Shown here piece after piece: positions 43,644 through 52,649 of a stretch of 64,000 bases of DNA (position 1 is the stretch's first letter; each line of letters begins with the position of its first letter). This stretch comes from Actinocatenispora thailandica (lineage in GTDB: Bacteria > Actinomycetota > Actinomycetes > Mycobacteriales > Micromonosporaceae): positions 5,392,198 to 5,456,197 of the forward strand of contig NZ_AP023355.1 of assembly GCF_016865425.1 (NCBI RefSeq), read 5' to 3'. The position numbers and the translations under genes were made by a program. The notes below the pieces were generated by a model. That model searched no databases. It had not been told where the DNA came from and saw only the letters and a program-made list of their open reading frames with translations.

Positions 43644-44422
43644 CACTGTCGTCCCTTCTGGTCGGGGTCGAGAACGGCGACTTCGGTAATGCGGCGCGCC
43701 GGAGCCGCGGCCCGCAGCCCGGGCAGGAAGGACGCCAGCCGGGGCGACCGGCGGCCGGCCCGGGCGAGGTAGCCGACGTTCCAGCCGCCGATCGCGACCA
43801 GGGTGACGACCGGCAGCGCGGCGGTGAGTCCGACCGCGACGTCCAGCGGCAGCAGGTACGCGACGGCGAGCCGCAGCGCGGCGTCGGCGACCAGGCCGGC
43901 GCCCCAGCCGATCGCGCTGCCGCGGAGGGCCCGCCGCACCGACGGCTCGGCCCGGTACGCCGCCGCCAGCGCCCCGGCCCGGCCGGGCCGCCAGGTCTGC
44001 GCGGCGGACAGCGTCAGCGGGCGGCCGGCGGCGACGCTGGCCAGGAACACCATCCCGACCGCGCCGGTGGCGGCGGAGTCCTTCCACAGCAGGAATCGGG
44101 CGTCCCCGCCGACGAACGCGAGCGCGAGGCCGACGCCGAACACGGCCAGGGTGAGCGCACCGAACCAGGTGACCCGGCGGGCCAGGACGGCGACCACGAG
44201 CACTCGCAGCCCGGCCGCGAGGGTGCCGGCCAGCAGCGCCGTCCAGTCGGACAGGCCGAGCCAGCGCAGCAGGTAGTACCCGCCGACCGGGAGGGCGAGG
44301 TCGGCGACCGGGCCGAGCCAGCGCATCCGCCGAGGAGCGCGACCGGCTGCGCCGTGGCCGGTTGTGCCCGTGCCGGCGTGCCGGGGTGACCGCGCCTCGT
44401 CGGCGATCCGCTCGGTTTCCAT
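43643..44422 (-). CDS. Polytopic membrane protein, VC0807-like
   Basis: 259 residues with about six hydrophobic segments, among them LGPVADLALPVGGYYLLRWL, LRVLVVAVLARRVTWFGALT and VAVGLTAALPVVTLVAIGG, and basic N- and C-terminal tails. It resembles the VC0807 family of uncharacterised membrane proteins. It is divergent from the TetR gene at 44461 across a 38-base gap and cotranscribed with the DoxX-like gene, so the pair is likely TetR-controlled. Confidence 0.7.
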   Translation of the reverse strand: METERIADEARSPRHAGTGTTGHGAAGRAPRRMRWLGPVADLALPVGGYYLLRWLGLSDWTALLAGTLAAGLRVLVVAVLARRVTWFGALTLAVFGVGLALAFVGGDARFLLWKDSAATGAVGMVFLASVAAGRPLTLSAAQTWRPGRAGALAAAYRAEPSVRRALRGSAIGWGAGLVADAALRLAVAYLLPLDVAVGLTAALPVVTLVAIGGWNVGYLARAGRRSPRLASFLPGLRAAAPARRITEVAVLDPDQKGRQ

Positions 44423-44460
44423 ATCGCTGTTATATACCGACGTTATGGTACGGTCAACCG
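44423..44460. promoter_or_regulatory. 38-base divergent promoter/operator, leaderless TetR gene
   Basis: An AT-rich gap between two divergent genes. TATGGT (44444-44449) fits a -10 and ends 11 bases before the GTG at 44461, which has no ribosome binding site, so the TetR mRNA is probably nearly or fully leaderless. TACC...GGTA arms flank GACGTTAT and could be a weak operator. Confidence 0.45.
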
Positions 44461-45078
44461 GTGAGTCCCCGATCCGCTGATCCCGCCGTCCGCGCCGCGC
44501 TGCTCGACGCTGCGGCCCGGATCCTCGCCACCGACGGGCCGGGCGCGCTGAGCACCCGGCGGCTCGCCGCCGAGGTCGGCGCCTCGACGATGGCCGTCTA
44601 CACCCATTTCGGCAGCATGGACCAGGTGCGGCAGGCGGTCCGGCGGGACGGGTTCGCCCGGCTCGGCGCCGACCTCGACGCGCTCGGCCGCACCGACGAC
44701 CCGCTCGCCGACCTCACCGCCGGGGCACTGACCTACCTCGACTTCGGCCTGGCCCGACCCGAGCTGTACCGGGCGATGTTCGTCGACCGCCCGCCCGCAG
44801 GGACCGAGGACCCGGGAAACGACCTGTTCCAGCGGCTGCTCGGCACCGTTCGCCGGTGCATCGACGCCGGCCGGTTCGAGGCCGCCGCCGACCCGCTACC
44901 GGTCGGCTGGGCCGCCGAGCTGTGGACCATGCAGCACGGCATGGTGGTGCTCGCCCTCGGCGAGGTGGTGCCCGCGGCGCAGATCCGCTTCCTGCTCACC
45001 GACATGACCTACCGGCTCGCCGTCGGTTTCGGTGACTCCCCCGCCGCCGCCCGCCGCTCGACCGGTATCGACGGCTGA
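44461..45078 (+). CDS. TetR-family transcriptional regulator
   Basis: 205 residues. The N-terminal HTH reads LSTRRLAAEVGASTMAVYTH followed by FGSMDQVRQAV; the C-terminal WHG-like domain (LTYLDFGLARPELYRAMFVD; ELWTMQHGMVVLALGEV) is common in this TetR group. I chose the GTG at 44461 because upstream in-frame sequence covers the divergent promoter. It probably represses the VC0807-like/DoxX-like pair. Confidence 0.88.
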   Translation: MSPRSADPAVRAALLDAAARILATDGPGALSTRRLAAEVGASTMAVYTHFGSMDQVRQAVRRDGFARLGADLDALGRTDDPLADLTAGALTYLDFGLARPELYRAMFVDRPPAGTEDPGNDLFQRLLGTVRRCIDAGRFEAAADPLPVGWAAELWTMQHGMVVLALGEVVPAAQIRFLLTDMTYRLAVGFGDSPAAARRSTGIDG

Positions 45079-45129
45079 CCCGCCGGAGCCGCGCCCCAGC
45101 CGACCCCGGACCGGCGCCGCGCCGTGCCG

Positions 45130-47076
45130 CTAGGTCGATTCCGTGCGCAGCAGCGGGATCAGGCCGCCGGCGAGGACCATCCGGACCTGGCGCGGGGACA
45201 GCCGGTGCCGGGCCGGGATGTCGCGGCCGGTCTCGACGTCGCGCACCGTCACCGTGTCACCCGCGGTCAACGCGTCACGCAACCCGGCCAACCGCAGGGT
45301 GGTACCGACCCGGATCCCGTCGGCGTCGGCCGGGTCGGCGAACTCCAGCGCCAGTACCCCGAAGTTGGCCAGGTTCTGCGCGTGGATCCGGGCGTACGAG
45401 CGCGCCAGCACCACCCGCATCCCCAGGTACCGGGGCGTGATCGCGGCGTGCTCGCGGGACGAGCCCTGCCCGTAGTTCGCGCCGGCCACCACGAGGTGCG
45501 TCCCGGTGTCGCGGGCCCGGCTCGGGTAGTCCGGGTCGATCCGGGTGAACGTGAAGTCGGCCAGCTTCGGGATGTTCGACCGGTAGGGCAGCGCCGCGGC
45601 ACCGGCCGGCGACACCTCGTCGGTGGACACGTCGTCGCCGAGCACCAGCAGCACCGGCGCCTCGACGGTGTCCGGCAACGGATCCAGCTCGGGCAGCTCG
45701 GAGATGTTCGGCCCGCGGGTCGGCTCGATCCGCACCGCCTCCCGCTGCGGTGGCGGCACCACCATCTCGGTGTCGATGCGGTGCTCGGCCGGCGGGGTCA
45801 GCTCCGGGTACTCCAGGCCGAGCCGGTCGGCGAGCTCCCGCGCGTCGGTGATGGTCCCGGTCAGCGCGGACGCCGCGGCGGTCTCCGGGGAGCACAGCCA
45901 CACCCGGTCGTCGGCGGTACCGGAGCGGCCCGGGAAGTTGCGCGGGAAGGTACGCAGCGAGTTGGTGCCGGCCGCCGGTGCCTGCCCCATCCCGATGCAG
46001 CCGAGGCATCCGGTCTGGTGCAGCCGCGCGCCGGCCTGGATCAACCGGCTGACCACGCCCATCCGGGTCAGGTCGACGAGGATCTCCCGCGAGGTCGGGT
46101 TGACGTCGAACGAGACGGTGTCGGCGATGCGCCGGCCGGCCACGATCGCGGCGGCGACCGCGTAGTCGCGCAGCCCGGGGTTGGCCGACGAGCCCAGCAC
46201 CACCTGCCCGACCGGGGTACCGGCGGCCTCCCGGACCGGCACCACGTCACCCGGCGAGGACGGCCGGGCCACCAGCGGCTCCACGGTGGACAGATCGATC
46301 CGCTCGTCGAGGTCGTACCGGGCGCCGGGGTCGGCCGCGATGGGCGTGAAGTCGCCCGCCCGGTCCTCGCCGCGCAGGAAGTCGCGGACCGCGTCGTCGG
46401 CCGGGAACACCGTGGTGGTGGCGCCCAGTTCGGCGCCCATGTTCGCCAGCACGTGCCGGTCCATCGCGGTCAGCCCGGCGAGCCCCGGCCCGTGGTATTC
46501 GATGATCCGGTGCACCCCGCCGGCCACCCCGTGCCGCCGCAGCAGTTCCAGGATCACGTCCTTGGCCGACACCCACGGCGGCAGCTCACCGGTCAGCTCG
46601 ACGCCCCAGATCTCCGGCATCCGCAGGTACAGCGGCTCCCCGGCGATCGCCCGCGCGACGTCCAGGCCGCCGACGCCGATCGCGAGCATGCCGAGCGAAC
46701 CGGCCGCGCAGGTGTGCGAGTCGGAGCCGGCGAGCGTCTGGCCGGGGACCCCGAAGCGCTGCATGTGCGTCGGGTGCGAGACCCCGTTGCCGGGCCGGGA
46801 GTACCAGAGGCCGAACCGTTGCGCCGCGGTCCGCAGGAACTCGTGGTCCTCGGCGTTGCGCTCGTCGGCCTGCAGCAGGTTGTGGTCCACGTACTGCACG
46901 CTGCGCTTCGTCCGGGCCCGGTCCAGGCCGAGCGCGGTCAGCTCCTGCATCACCAGGGTGCCGGTGGCGTCCTGGGTCAGCGTCTGGTCCACCCGGATGC
47001 CGATCTCGGCACCCGGGGTCGCCTCGCCCTCGACCAGATGTTCGGCGATCAGCTTCTCGGCCACCGTACCGGTCAT
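45130..47076 (-). CDS. Aconitase-family hydratase with Cys-to-Ser change in the SCTN position
   Basis: 648 residues, a short aconitase/homoaconitase-like protein with both the large Fe-S half and the C-terminal swivel domain (DVSTDEVSPAGAAALPYRSN; GANYGQGSSREHAAITPRYL). Substrate residues such as AGSDSHTCAAGSLGML are present. Two cluster Cys lie in GCLGCIGMGQ, but the usual GSCTN motif reads LGSSANPG, so the third Cys ligand is replaced by Ser or supplied elsewhere. That could mean a different substrate, a labile cluster or a subfamily trait. It would act in the cytoplasm on citrate-, isopropylmalate- or homocitrate-like acids. GAGG lies upstream of the ATG at 47076. Monocistronic by context. 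Confidence 0.82.
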   Translation of the reverse strand: MTGTVAEKLIAEHLVEGEATPGAEIGIRVDQTLTQDATGTLVMQELTALGLDRARTKRSVQYVDHNLLQADERNAEDHEFLRTAAQRFGLWYSRPGNGVSHPTHMQRFGVPGQTLAGSDSHTCAAGSLGMLAIGVGGLDVARAIAGEPLYLRMPEIWGVELTGELPPWVSAKDVILELLRRHGVAGGVHRIIEYHGPGLAGLTAMDRHVLANMGAELGATTTVFPADDAVRDFLRGEDRAGDFTPIAADPGARYDLDERIDLSTVEPLVARPSSPGDVVPVREAAGTPVGQVVLGSSANPGLRDYAVAAAIVAGRRIADTVSFDVNPTSREILVDLTRMGVVSRLIQAGARLHQTGCLGCIGMGQAPAAGTNSLRTFPRNFPGRSGTADDRVWLCSPETAAASALTGTITDARELADRLGLEYPELTPPAEHRIDTEMVVPPPQREAVRIEPTRGPNISELPELDPLPDTVEAPVLLVLGDDVSTDEVSPAGAAALPYRSNIPKLADFTFTRIDPDYPSRARDTGTHLVVAGANYGQGSSREHAAITPRYLGMRVVLARSYARIHAQNLANFGVLALEFADPADADGIRVGTTLRLAGLRDALTAGDTVTVRDVETGRDIPARHRLSPRQVRMVLAGGLIPLLRTEST

Positions 47077-47373
47077 GCCGCCTCACCCCCAGCCGTCCGG
47101 ACAGCACCGGTCGGCTACCCGGTCCCGGCCGGCCGAAACCCGCTGCCGCGTTTGCACGCCCTCGCCGCGGATGACCGGTTCGACCGGCGCCGGCGGTACC
47201 GGACCGGTGCTCGCCACGGCTGGCCGGTAGGTGGGTGGGGCGGGGCGGTTCGGGCGGGCCGGGGCGCCCGAGCGGCGGAGGGTACGGGCTGACCGGTGGA
47301 TGCCTGCGAGGCGGACGGGTGCCGATACTCGGGGCGGGTTCGCGCCGAGGGCACCACGACGAGAAGAGGCATC

Positions 47374-48183
47374 GTGGCGGAGCACACCGGCCCGGCCACG
47401 CTGCCGGTCCTGATGTACCACTCGGTGTCGACCGTGCCCGCCGGACCTCTCGCCGAGCTGGCCGTCTCCCAGCGGCGGCTGCGCGAGCAGCTCGCCGCGC
47501 TGGTGACGGCCGGGTACCGGCTGGTCGGCCTCAGCGACGCCCTCGACCTGGTGTCCGGCGGGTTCACCGACCCGGTGGTGGCGGTGACCTTCGACGACGG
47601 GTACGCGGACTTCCTCGACGCGCTGCCGATCCTGCGGGCGGTCGGCGCCGGCGCGACGCTGTACCCGGTGGTCGGGCAGCTCGGCGGTGAACCGGACTGG
47701 CTCGGCGAGCAGGCCGGTCTGTTCGGGCGGCTGCTGGACTGGCCGGAGCTGGACGAGGTCGCCGCGGCCGGCATCGAGATCGGCTGCCACGGCCTGACCC
47801 ACCGTCCGCTGGACGTGTTGCCGCGTGGCCAGGTCGACGAGGAGCTGCGGGCCGCCCGGGAGCGGCTGACCGAGCGGTACGGCCGGCGGCTCCGGTCGTT
47901 CTGCTACCCGCACGGCTACCAGGACACCGCGGTGCGCGCCGCGGTGGCCCGGCACGGGTACGACAACGCCTGCGTCGTCGGCCGCCGGCTGTACACCGTC
48001 GGCGCCGACCGGTTCGCGGTGCCGCGGCTGATGCCCGCCCCGGACCAGTCCGGGGCGCAGGTGGTGGACCTGGTCGCGACCGGCGGCCCGGTCTGGTCGG
48101 CGCGGTTGCGGACGATGGCGCAGCCGGGCTGGCGGCTGGTGCGACGGCAGGTGTTCCGGGCCTCCGGTCGGATGCTGACATGA
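47374..48183 (+). CDS. Polysaccharide deacetylase (NodB homology, CE4)
   Basis: 269 residues. TFDDGYADF carries the first CE4 motif with the catalytic base and metal-binding Asp; GCHGLTHRPL is the HxxxH-type metal-binding motif; CYPHGYQD is the third. It probably removes acetyl groups from a surface or secreted polysaccharide. No clear signal peptide is seen, so it may act inside or be exported by other means. I chose GTG at 47374, preceded by AGAGG, over an upstream ATG at 47296. It heads the polysaccharide operon and its stop overlaps the next ATG. Confidence 0.88.
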   Translation: MAEHTGPATLPVLMYHSVSTVPAGPLAELAVSQRRLREQLAALVTAGYRLVGLSDALDLVSGGFTDPVVAVTFDDGYADFLDALPILRAVGAGATLYPVVGQLGGEPDWLGEQAGLFGRLLDWPELDEVAAAGIEIGCHGLTHRPLDVLPRGQVDEELRAARERLTERYGRRLRSFCYPHGYQDTAVRAAVARHGYDNACVVGRRLYTVGADRFAVPRLMPAPDQSGAQVVDLVATGGPVWSARLRTMAQPGWRLVRRQVFRASGRMLT

Positions 48184-49193
48184 CCGGCCATCCCGGTGCA
48201 CGCCGCGGCGGTACCCGGCGGTTGCGTGCGACGCTCGCCGCGCTGCTGGTGGCAGCCGTGTTGTCCGCCTGCAGTGCCGGCGGGTCCGGCGGCGGCAACG
48301 CCGATCCTGCGCCGCGCGGCGGGCGCGCACCGTCCGCGGCGCACCGATCACCGTCGGCGTCGCCGAGCCCGTCGATGCCGCCGCGGGTGATGTTCGGCGC
48401 GTACCTGGACCTGTCCGGGCACACGCACGCGCAGGCCGAGGCGTTGCGCCGCCGCCAGCTGGGCCGCCCGTACCGGATCGACCAGCAGTTCTTCGCCTGG
48501 AAGGACTCGCTGCTGGTCGGCTCGCCGGCGCCGCAGCCGGGGCAGCTGCTGATGGTGTCGTGGCGCGGCACGCACTACCGGGAGATCCTCGACGGCTCCG
48601 ACGACGCCTGGATCGCCGCCCAGGCCGACCGGCTCCGGCAGTACGGCAGGACCGTGCTGCTGCGCTGGGGGTGGGAGATGAACGGCGACTGGTTCGCCTG
48701 GGGCGGCGCCGCCAACGGCAACGACCCGGCCGCCTACGTCGCCGCCTGGCGGCACCTGCACGCGATCTTCGACCGGCAGGGCGCGACGAACGTGCGCTGG
48801 GTGTGGGGGCCCAACCGCAACTCCAACCCGGACACCAGCTGGAACGACGTGCGCCACTACTACCCCGGCGACCGGTACGTGGACTGGATCGCGGTGTCCG
48901 GCTACAGCTACGGCACCAAGTCGCCGGACCAGCTGTTCGACCGGGTGTACGGGCTGGGGACGAGCAAGCCGTTCATGCTCGCCGAGACCGGCGTGCACGC
49001 CGATTCCCGCTACGCCGCGCGCTGGGTCGCGCAACTGCGCCGGTGGGTCGTCCGGCACCCCCGGACCAGGGCGGTGATCTGGTTCGACACCGACACCTCG
49101 CAGGCCACCGCGGCCAACTGGCGCATCGACTCCAGCCCCCGACTGCTCGGCGCGGTGCGGGCGATGGCCGGCGACCCGCGGTTCCGGGGATGA
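48180..49193 (+). CDS. GH26-like glycoside hydrolase lipoprotein
   Basis: 337 residues. The N-terminus has basic residues, a hydrophobic core and a lipobox ending LSAC, so it should be lipid-anchored outside the membrane. A Ser/Pro-rich spacer follows. The catalytic domain resembles GH26 beta-mannanase-type enzymes: acid/base Glu in LRWGWEMNGDWFAWGG, nucleophile Glu in PFMLAETGVH, with VRWVWGPNRN and DWIAVSGYSYG between. It probably trims or remodels the exported polysaccharide. Translationally coupled at both ends (ATGA). Confidence 0.88.
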   Translation: MTGHPGARRGGTRRLRATLAALLVAAVLSACSAGGSGGGNADPAPRGGRAPSAAHRSPSASPSPSMPPRVMFGAYLDLSGHTHAQAEALRRRQLGRPYRIDQQFFAWKDSLLVGSPAPQPGQLLMVSWRGTHYREILDGSDDAWIAAQADRLRQYGRTVLLRWGWEMNGDWFAWGGAANGNDPAAYVAAWRHLHAIFDRQGATNVRWVWGPNRNSNPDTSWNDVRHYYPGDRYVDWIAVSGYSYGTKSPDQLFDRVYGLGTSKPFMLAETGVHADSRYAARWVAQLRRWVVRHPRTRAVIWFDTDTSQATAANWRIDSSPRLLGAVRAMAGDPRFRG

Positions 49194-50434
49194 GCGGGCA
49201 CGCCACCGGCGCCGGGCGCCGGGTGCCCTACCGGGACCGGGCTTGGACGGCGGTACGGATGGTGCGGCTGCTCGGCCCGCTGCACGGGCTGTGTCCGGCC
49301 GAGCTGCGTACCGCGCTGATCCGCCGGCAGGCGGCGGATCCGGGCTGGCCTCCGCTGTCCCGGTTGGTGGACGGTCGACGCTGGGTACCGCGCACCGGGC
49401 CGGACGTCGCCGCGCAGGTCGCCGCGCTCGTCTCGACCCCGGGCCCGGCCGGCGACCCGGCGGGGCAGGCGCTCGCCGTGGTACTGGCGGCGGACGTGCG
49501 GGAGACGCCGCTGCGGCTCGCGGTGTGCGGCGGCTACCTGGCCGCCGCCGTCAACCACTGCGTCGCGGACGCGCGTGGCTTCAACGCGCTGCTGGGCGCA
49601 CTCGCCGCCGACGCGACCGGCGACGCGACCGGCGACGACGACCCGGACCCGTCGGCCGCGCCGATCGGTGCGCCGCTGGCGCGCGCCGTGCTGGGCCACT
49701 TCGGCCGCCATCCGCGGTCGGTGCCGGCGGCGCTGCGCCTGGCGCGGCCACCGGTGCCGGAGCTGCGGCTGCCGGCCGGCTGGCGGCCGGAACCGACGCA
49801 CCGGTCGGTACGGTCCGCGCGGCTGCTGCCGGCGCTGCGGGAGTGGCGCGCGACGACCGCGCCGGCGGTGAGCACCGCGTCGGCGCTGTTCGCCGCGGTC
49901 CTACGGGCGTTCGCCGCGGCCGGGCTGCCGGCCCGCGGACCCGGTGTGACGGTCCTGGTGGACGCCCGCCGCTACCTGCCCGCGAGCCGGCCGGTGGCCG
50001 GCAACTTCGCGTTCGGCCAGTACCTCCGGCCCGAGCCGCTGGACGATCCGGTCGCCATCGACGGCGCGGTACGGGCCGAGCTCGCCGCCGGCCGTGCCCT
50101 GTCGATGATGGTCGCCCGGACCGCGCACGTCATGCTGGCGCCGCACTCGGCGCGGGGCGCGCACCGGTGGGCCGGCGCGCCGACCATGACTCTGACCCAT
50201 TTCGGCCGGTGCGAGCCGCTGGCGCCGCTGCCCTGGGCGGCGGCACCGCCGGACCGGCGCAACGTGACGGTCCTGTCCCCGGCCGGGCCGGACGCCATCA
50301 CGGTCTCGGTGGCCGAACTGTCCGGGGTGCTGCACCTGGACGCGTCGTTCCACGCCACCAGCTTCGCCGCCGGGCAGGTCCGGCGCGCGCTGGACCTGGT
50401 CTGCGAGCGGCCGGCGGATCTGCTGTCGGGCTGA
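49190..50434 (+). CDS. Condensation-domain-like acyltransferase
   Basis: 414 residues with the layout of an NRPS condensation/WES/PapA-type acyltransferase: the catalytic HxxxD is in AVNHCVADARGFNALL, and VTVLVDARRYLP plus NFAFGQYL correspond to the conserved DFGWG-like region. It stands alone in a polysaccharide operon, so it probably transfers an acyl group to the sugar polymer or a lipid precursor rather than making a peptide bond. The ATG at 49190 overlaps the previous stop (ATGA). The acyl donor is unknown. Confidence 0.72.
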   Translation: MSGHATGAGRRVPYRDRAWTAVRMVRLLGPLHGLCPAELRTALIRRQAADPGWPPLSRLVDGRRWVPRTGPDVAAQVAALVSTPGPAGDPAGQALAVVLAADVRETPLRLAVCGGYLAAAVNHCVADARGFNALLGALAADATGDATGDDDPDPSAAPIGAPLARAVLGHFGRHPRSVPAALRLARPPVPELRLPAGWRPEPTHRSVRSARLLPALREWRATTAPAVSTASALFAAVLRAFAAAGLPARGPGVTVLVDARRYLPASRPVAGNFAFGQYLRPEPLDDPVAIDGAVRAELAAGRALSMMVARTAHVMLAPHSARGAHRWAGAPTMTLTHFGRCEPLAPLPWAAAPPDRRNVTVLSPAGPDAITVSVAELSGVLHLDASFHATSFAAGQVRRALDLVCERPADLLSG

Positions 50435-50821
50435 GCGGCGGCGGGTGCCGCGCGACCGCGACCGGCGCCACCGTCGCCCGGCCGCGGCCCGGCACCCGGC
50501 ACCCGGCACCCGGCACCCGGCACGATTGTCGGACTCCGACCGGTACCGGCCACCGAAACGACCGCCGCACCGTCCGGCGGCGCCCCGCCGCGGCCCTACC
50601 GACCGGTACCGGCGGCCACGCGGTGCCGGTCACGCTCCGTCGGTCCAGGACCGGCCGACGGTCGGTGCCCTCGGCTGACGGGACGCCGCGCAACGGTGGC
50701 CATTTGGTGGATTCTCGCAGGTCAGGCCGGGGATAGCTTCTGGGTGTCGGAACGGCTGCGCTACGTCGATACCCGTCGCGGCAGTGCATCGGGGGCTGCG
50801 CGGCGCCGGCACGGGGGAACC
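50435..50821. other. 387-base gap within the polysaccharide operon
   Basis: No gene is seen. It contains the five-copy 7-bp repeat at 50488-50522 and, further right, TAGCTT in GGGGATAGCTTCTGG as a possible -10 for the glycosyltransferase genes, without a good -35. A GGGGGAA lies just before the ATG at 50822. Confidence 0.5.
50488..50522. repeat. Five perfect 7-bp tandem repeats
   Basis: CCCGGCA is repeated five times without error. It lies in an intergenic region, so slippage here would not break a gene but could change spacing or RNA structure. Confidence 0.85.
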
Positions 50822-51691
50822 ATGGCACTGCCTTCTGCCGTCAGCCGCGACCAGCCATCACCGGGCGGGGCGCCGCGGGTGAGCGTCGTGATCCCGGCGC
50901 TCAACGAGTCGAGGAACCTGCCGTACGTGTTCGGGCGGCTGCCCCCGGACCTGTCCGAGGTGGTTCTGGTCGACGGCGGCTCGGTGGACGACACCGTCGC
51001 GGTCGCGCGGGCGCTGCGGCCGGACGTGCGGGTCGTGCGGCAGACCCGTACCGGTAAGGGGAACGCGCTGGCGTGCGGGTTCGCGGTCTGCACCGGCGAC
51101 GTGGTGGTGATGATCGACGCGGACGGTTCCACCGATCCGGCGGAGATCCCGGCGTTCGTGGCCGCGTTGCGGGCCGGCGCCGACTACGCCAAGGGTTCCC
51201 GGTTCCGTACCGGCGGCGGCAGCGCGGACATCACCCCGGTGCGGCGGCTCGGGAACGCGATCCTCAACGGCATCGTCAACCGCCTGTTCGGTACCCGGTT
51301 CACCGACCTGTGCTACGGCTACAACGCGTTCTGGCGGGACGTGATCCCGACCCTGGAACTGCCCGACCCCCGGCTCCCGGCGGCGGAGACCGGGGAACGG
51401 GAACGCATCTGGGGCGACGGGTTCGAGATCGAGACGCTGCTCAACATCCGCGCCGCCCGCACCGGGCTGGCCATCCGGGAGGTGTCCAGCGTGGAGGCCC
51501 GCCGGCTGCACGGCGAGAGCAACCTGCACGTGTTCGGGGACGGCCGGCGCATCCTCGGCACCATCGCCACCGAGTACCGCCGGGCGCGGCGCGCGGCCCG
51601 CCCGCGGCATCGGGCCATGACCCCGTTGAGCGTCGCCGCCAGGCTGGCTTCGATGGCCCCGGCCGACGAGCACGATCCGGGCGAGCGCTGA
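50822..51691 (+). CDS. Glycosyltransferase family 2 (polyprenol-phosphate type)
   Basis: 289 residues. GT-A fold: VSVVIPALNESRNLPYVFGR at the N-terminus, VVLVDGGSVDDT, and DVVVMIDADGSTDP with the DxD-like metal-binding residues. Similarity is to dolichol/undecaprenol-phosphate mannosyl- or glucosyltransferases; no C-terminal membrane segment is present. It probably attaches a sugar to a lipid carrier as first step of polymer assembly. GGGGGAA lies before the ATG. The next gene starts 1 base after its stop. Confidence 0.88.
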   Translation: MALPSAVSRDQPSPGGAPRVSVVIPALNESRNLPYVFGRLPPDLSEVVLVDGGSVDDTVAVARALRPDVRVVRQTRTGKGNALACGFAVCTGDVVVMIDADGSTDPAEIPAFVAALRAGADYAKGSRFRTGGGSADITPVRRLGNAILNGIVNRLFGTRFTDLCYGYNAFWRDVIPTLELPDPRLPAAETGERERIWGDGFEIETLLNIRAARTGLAIREVSSVEARRLHGESNLHVFGDGRRILGTIATEYRRARRAARPRHRAMTPLSVAARLASMAPADEHDPGER

Positions 51692-51692
51692 G

Positions 51693-52649
51693 ATGTCCAC
51701 CGCGGTCAGCGACGTGGGCGTCGTGGTGCCCTGCCACCACGAGCGGCAGTGGCCGCTGCTGCGCCGGTCGATCGACTCGGTACTCGCGCAGCGGCCCGCC
51801 GCCGCCCGGGTGATCGTGGCCGTCGACCACAACGAACCGCTGCGGACCCGGATCCGGGAGGCGTTTCCGCAGGTCACCACGGTCGCCAACGGGTACCCGG
51901 GGCGCGGCGTGTCGGGCAACCGGAACAGCGGAGCCCGGCTGCTGGACACCCCGGTGATCGCGTTGCTGGACGGCGACGCGTCGGCCGAGTCGGGCTGGCT
52001 CGCCGCGCTGACCGCGCCGTTCGCCGACCCGTCGGTGTGCGGGGTCGGCGGCGCGATCACCCCGGTCTGGACCGGCCGGCGGCCCCGGTGGGTACCGGAG
52101 GAGTTCCTGTGGGCGTGGGGCGGTGCCTACGCCGGCCTGCCGACCACCGCCGGCCCGGTGCGCAACGTCTGGTCGGCCAGCATGGCGGTACGCACCGAGG
52201 CGTTCCGCGCGGTCGGCGGGTTCCGGGTCGACTTCGGCAAGGTCGGGGACCTGTCCCGGCCGGAGGACACCGACCTGTGTCTGCGGATGAGCCGCGTCGC
52301 CGGCGGGATCTGGTGGTACGCGCCGGATGCGCGGGTGCGGCACCCGGTCGACGCCGACAAGGCGCTGCTGCGCTACTTCCTCGGCCGCTGCTACCAGGAG
52401 GGTCGCGGGAAGATCGCGCTGGCCCGGCTGAACCGCGGACCGGCCAGCCTGTCCAGCGAACGCGGGTACCTGCTCGGCACGGTGCCGCGGGCGGTACTGC
52501 GCGGTGCGACCGCGCCGCTGCGCGGTGACTCCGCCGCGCTGCTGCCGACGGCGGCGATGCTCGCCGGGGTCGGCGCGGCCGGCTGCGGCGCGCTGGTCGA
52601 GCTGACCGGCGGCCGGCGGTCCGGATCGACCCGCCGGTGGCGGCGATGA
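51693..52649 (+). CDS. Glycosyltransferase family 2
   Basis: 318 residues. VGVVVPCHHERQWPLLRRSI starts the GT-A fold; ALLDGDASAESGWL holds the DxD-like motif; SRPEDTDLCLRMSRVAGG is the ED acceptor-site motif common in GT2. The C-terminal 60 residues contain Ala/Leu-rich stretches but no definite membrane anchor. It transfers a sugar in the polymer pathway; donor unknown. Start ATG is 1 base after the previous stop. Confidence 0.88.
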   Translation: MSTAVSDVGVVVPCHHERQWPLLRRSIDSVLAQRPAAARVIVAVDHNEPLRTRIREAFPQVTTVANGYPGRGVSGNRNSGARLLDTPVIALLDGDASAESGWLAALTAPFADPSVCGVGGAITPVWTGRRPRWVPEEFLWAWGGAYAGLPTTAGPVRNVWSASMAVRTEAFRAVGGFRVDFGKVGDLSRPEDTDLCLRMSRVAGGIWWYAPDARVRHPVDADKALLRYFLGRCYQEGRGKIALARLNRGPASLSSERGYLLGTVPRAVLRGATAPLRGDSAALLPTAAMLAGVGAAGCGALVELTGGRRSGSTRRWRR

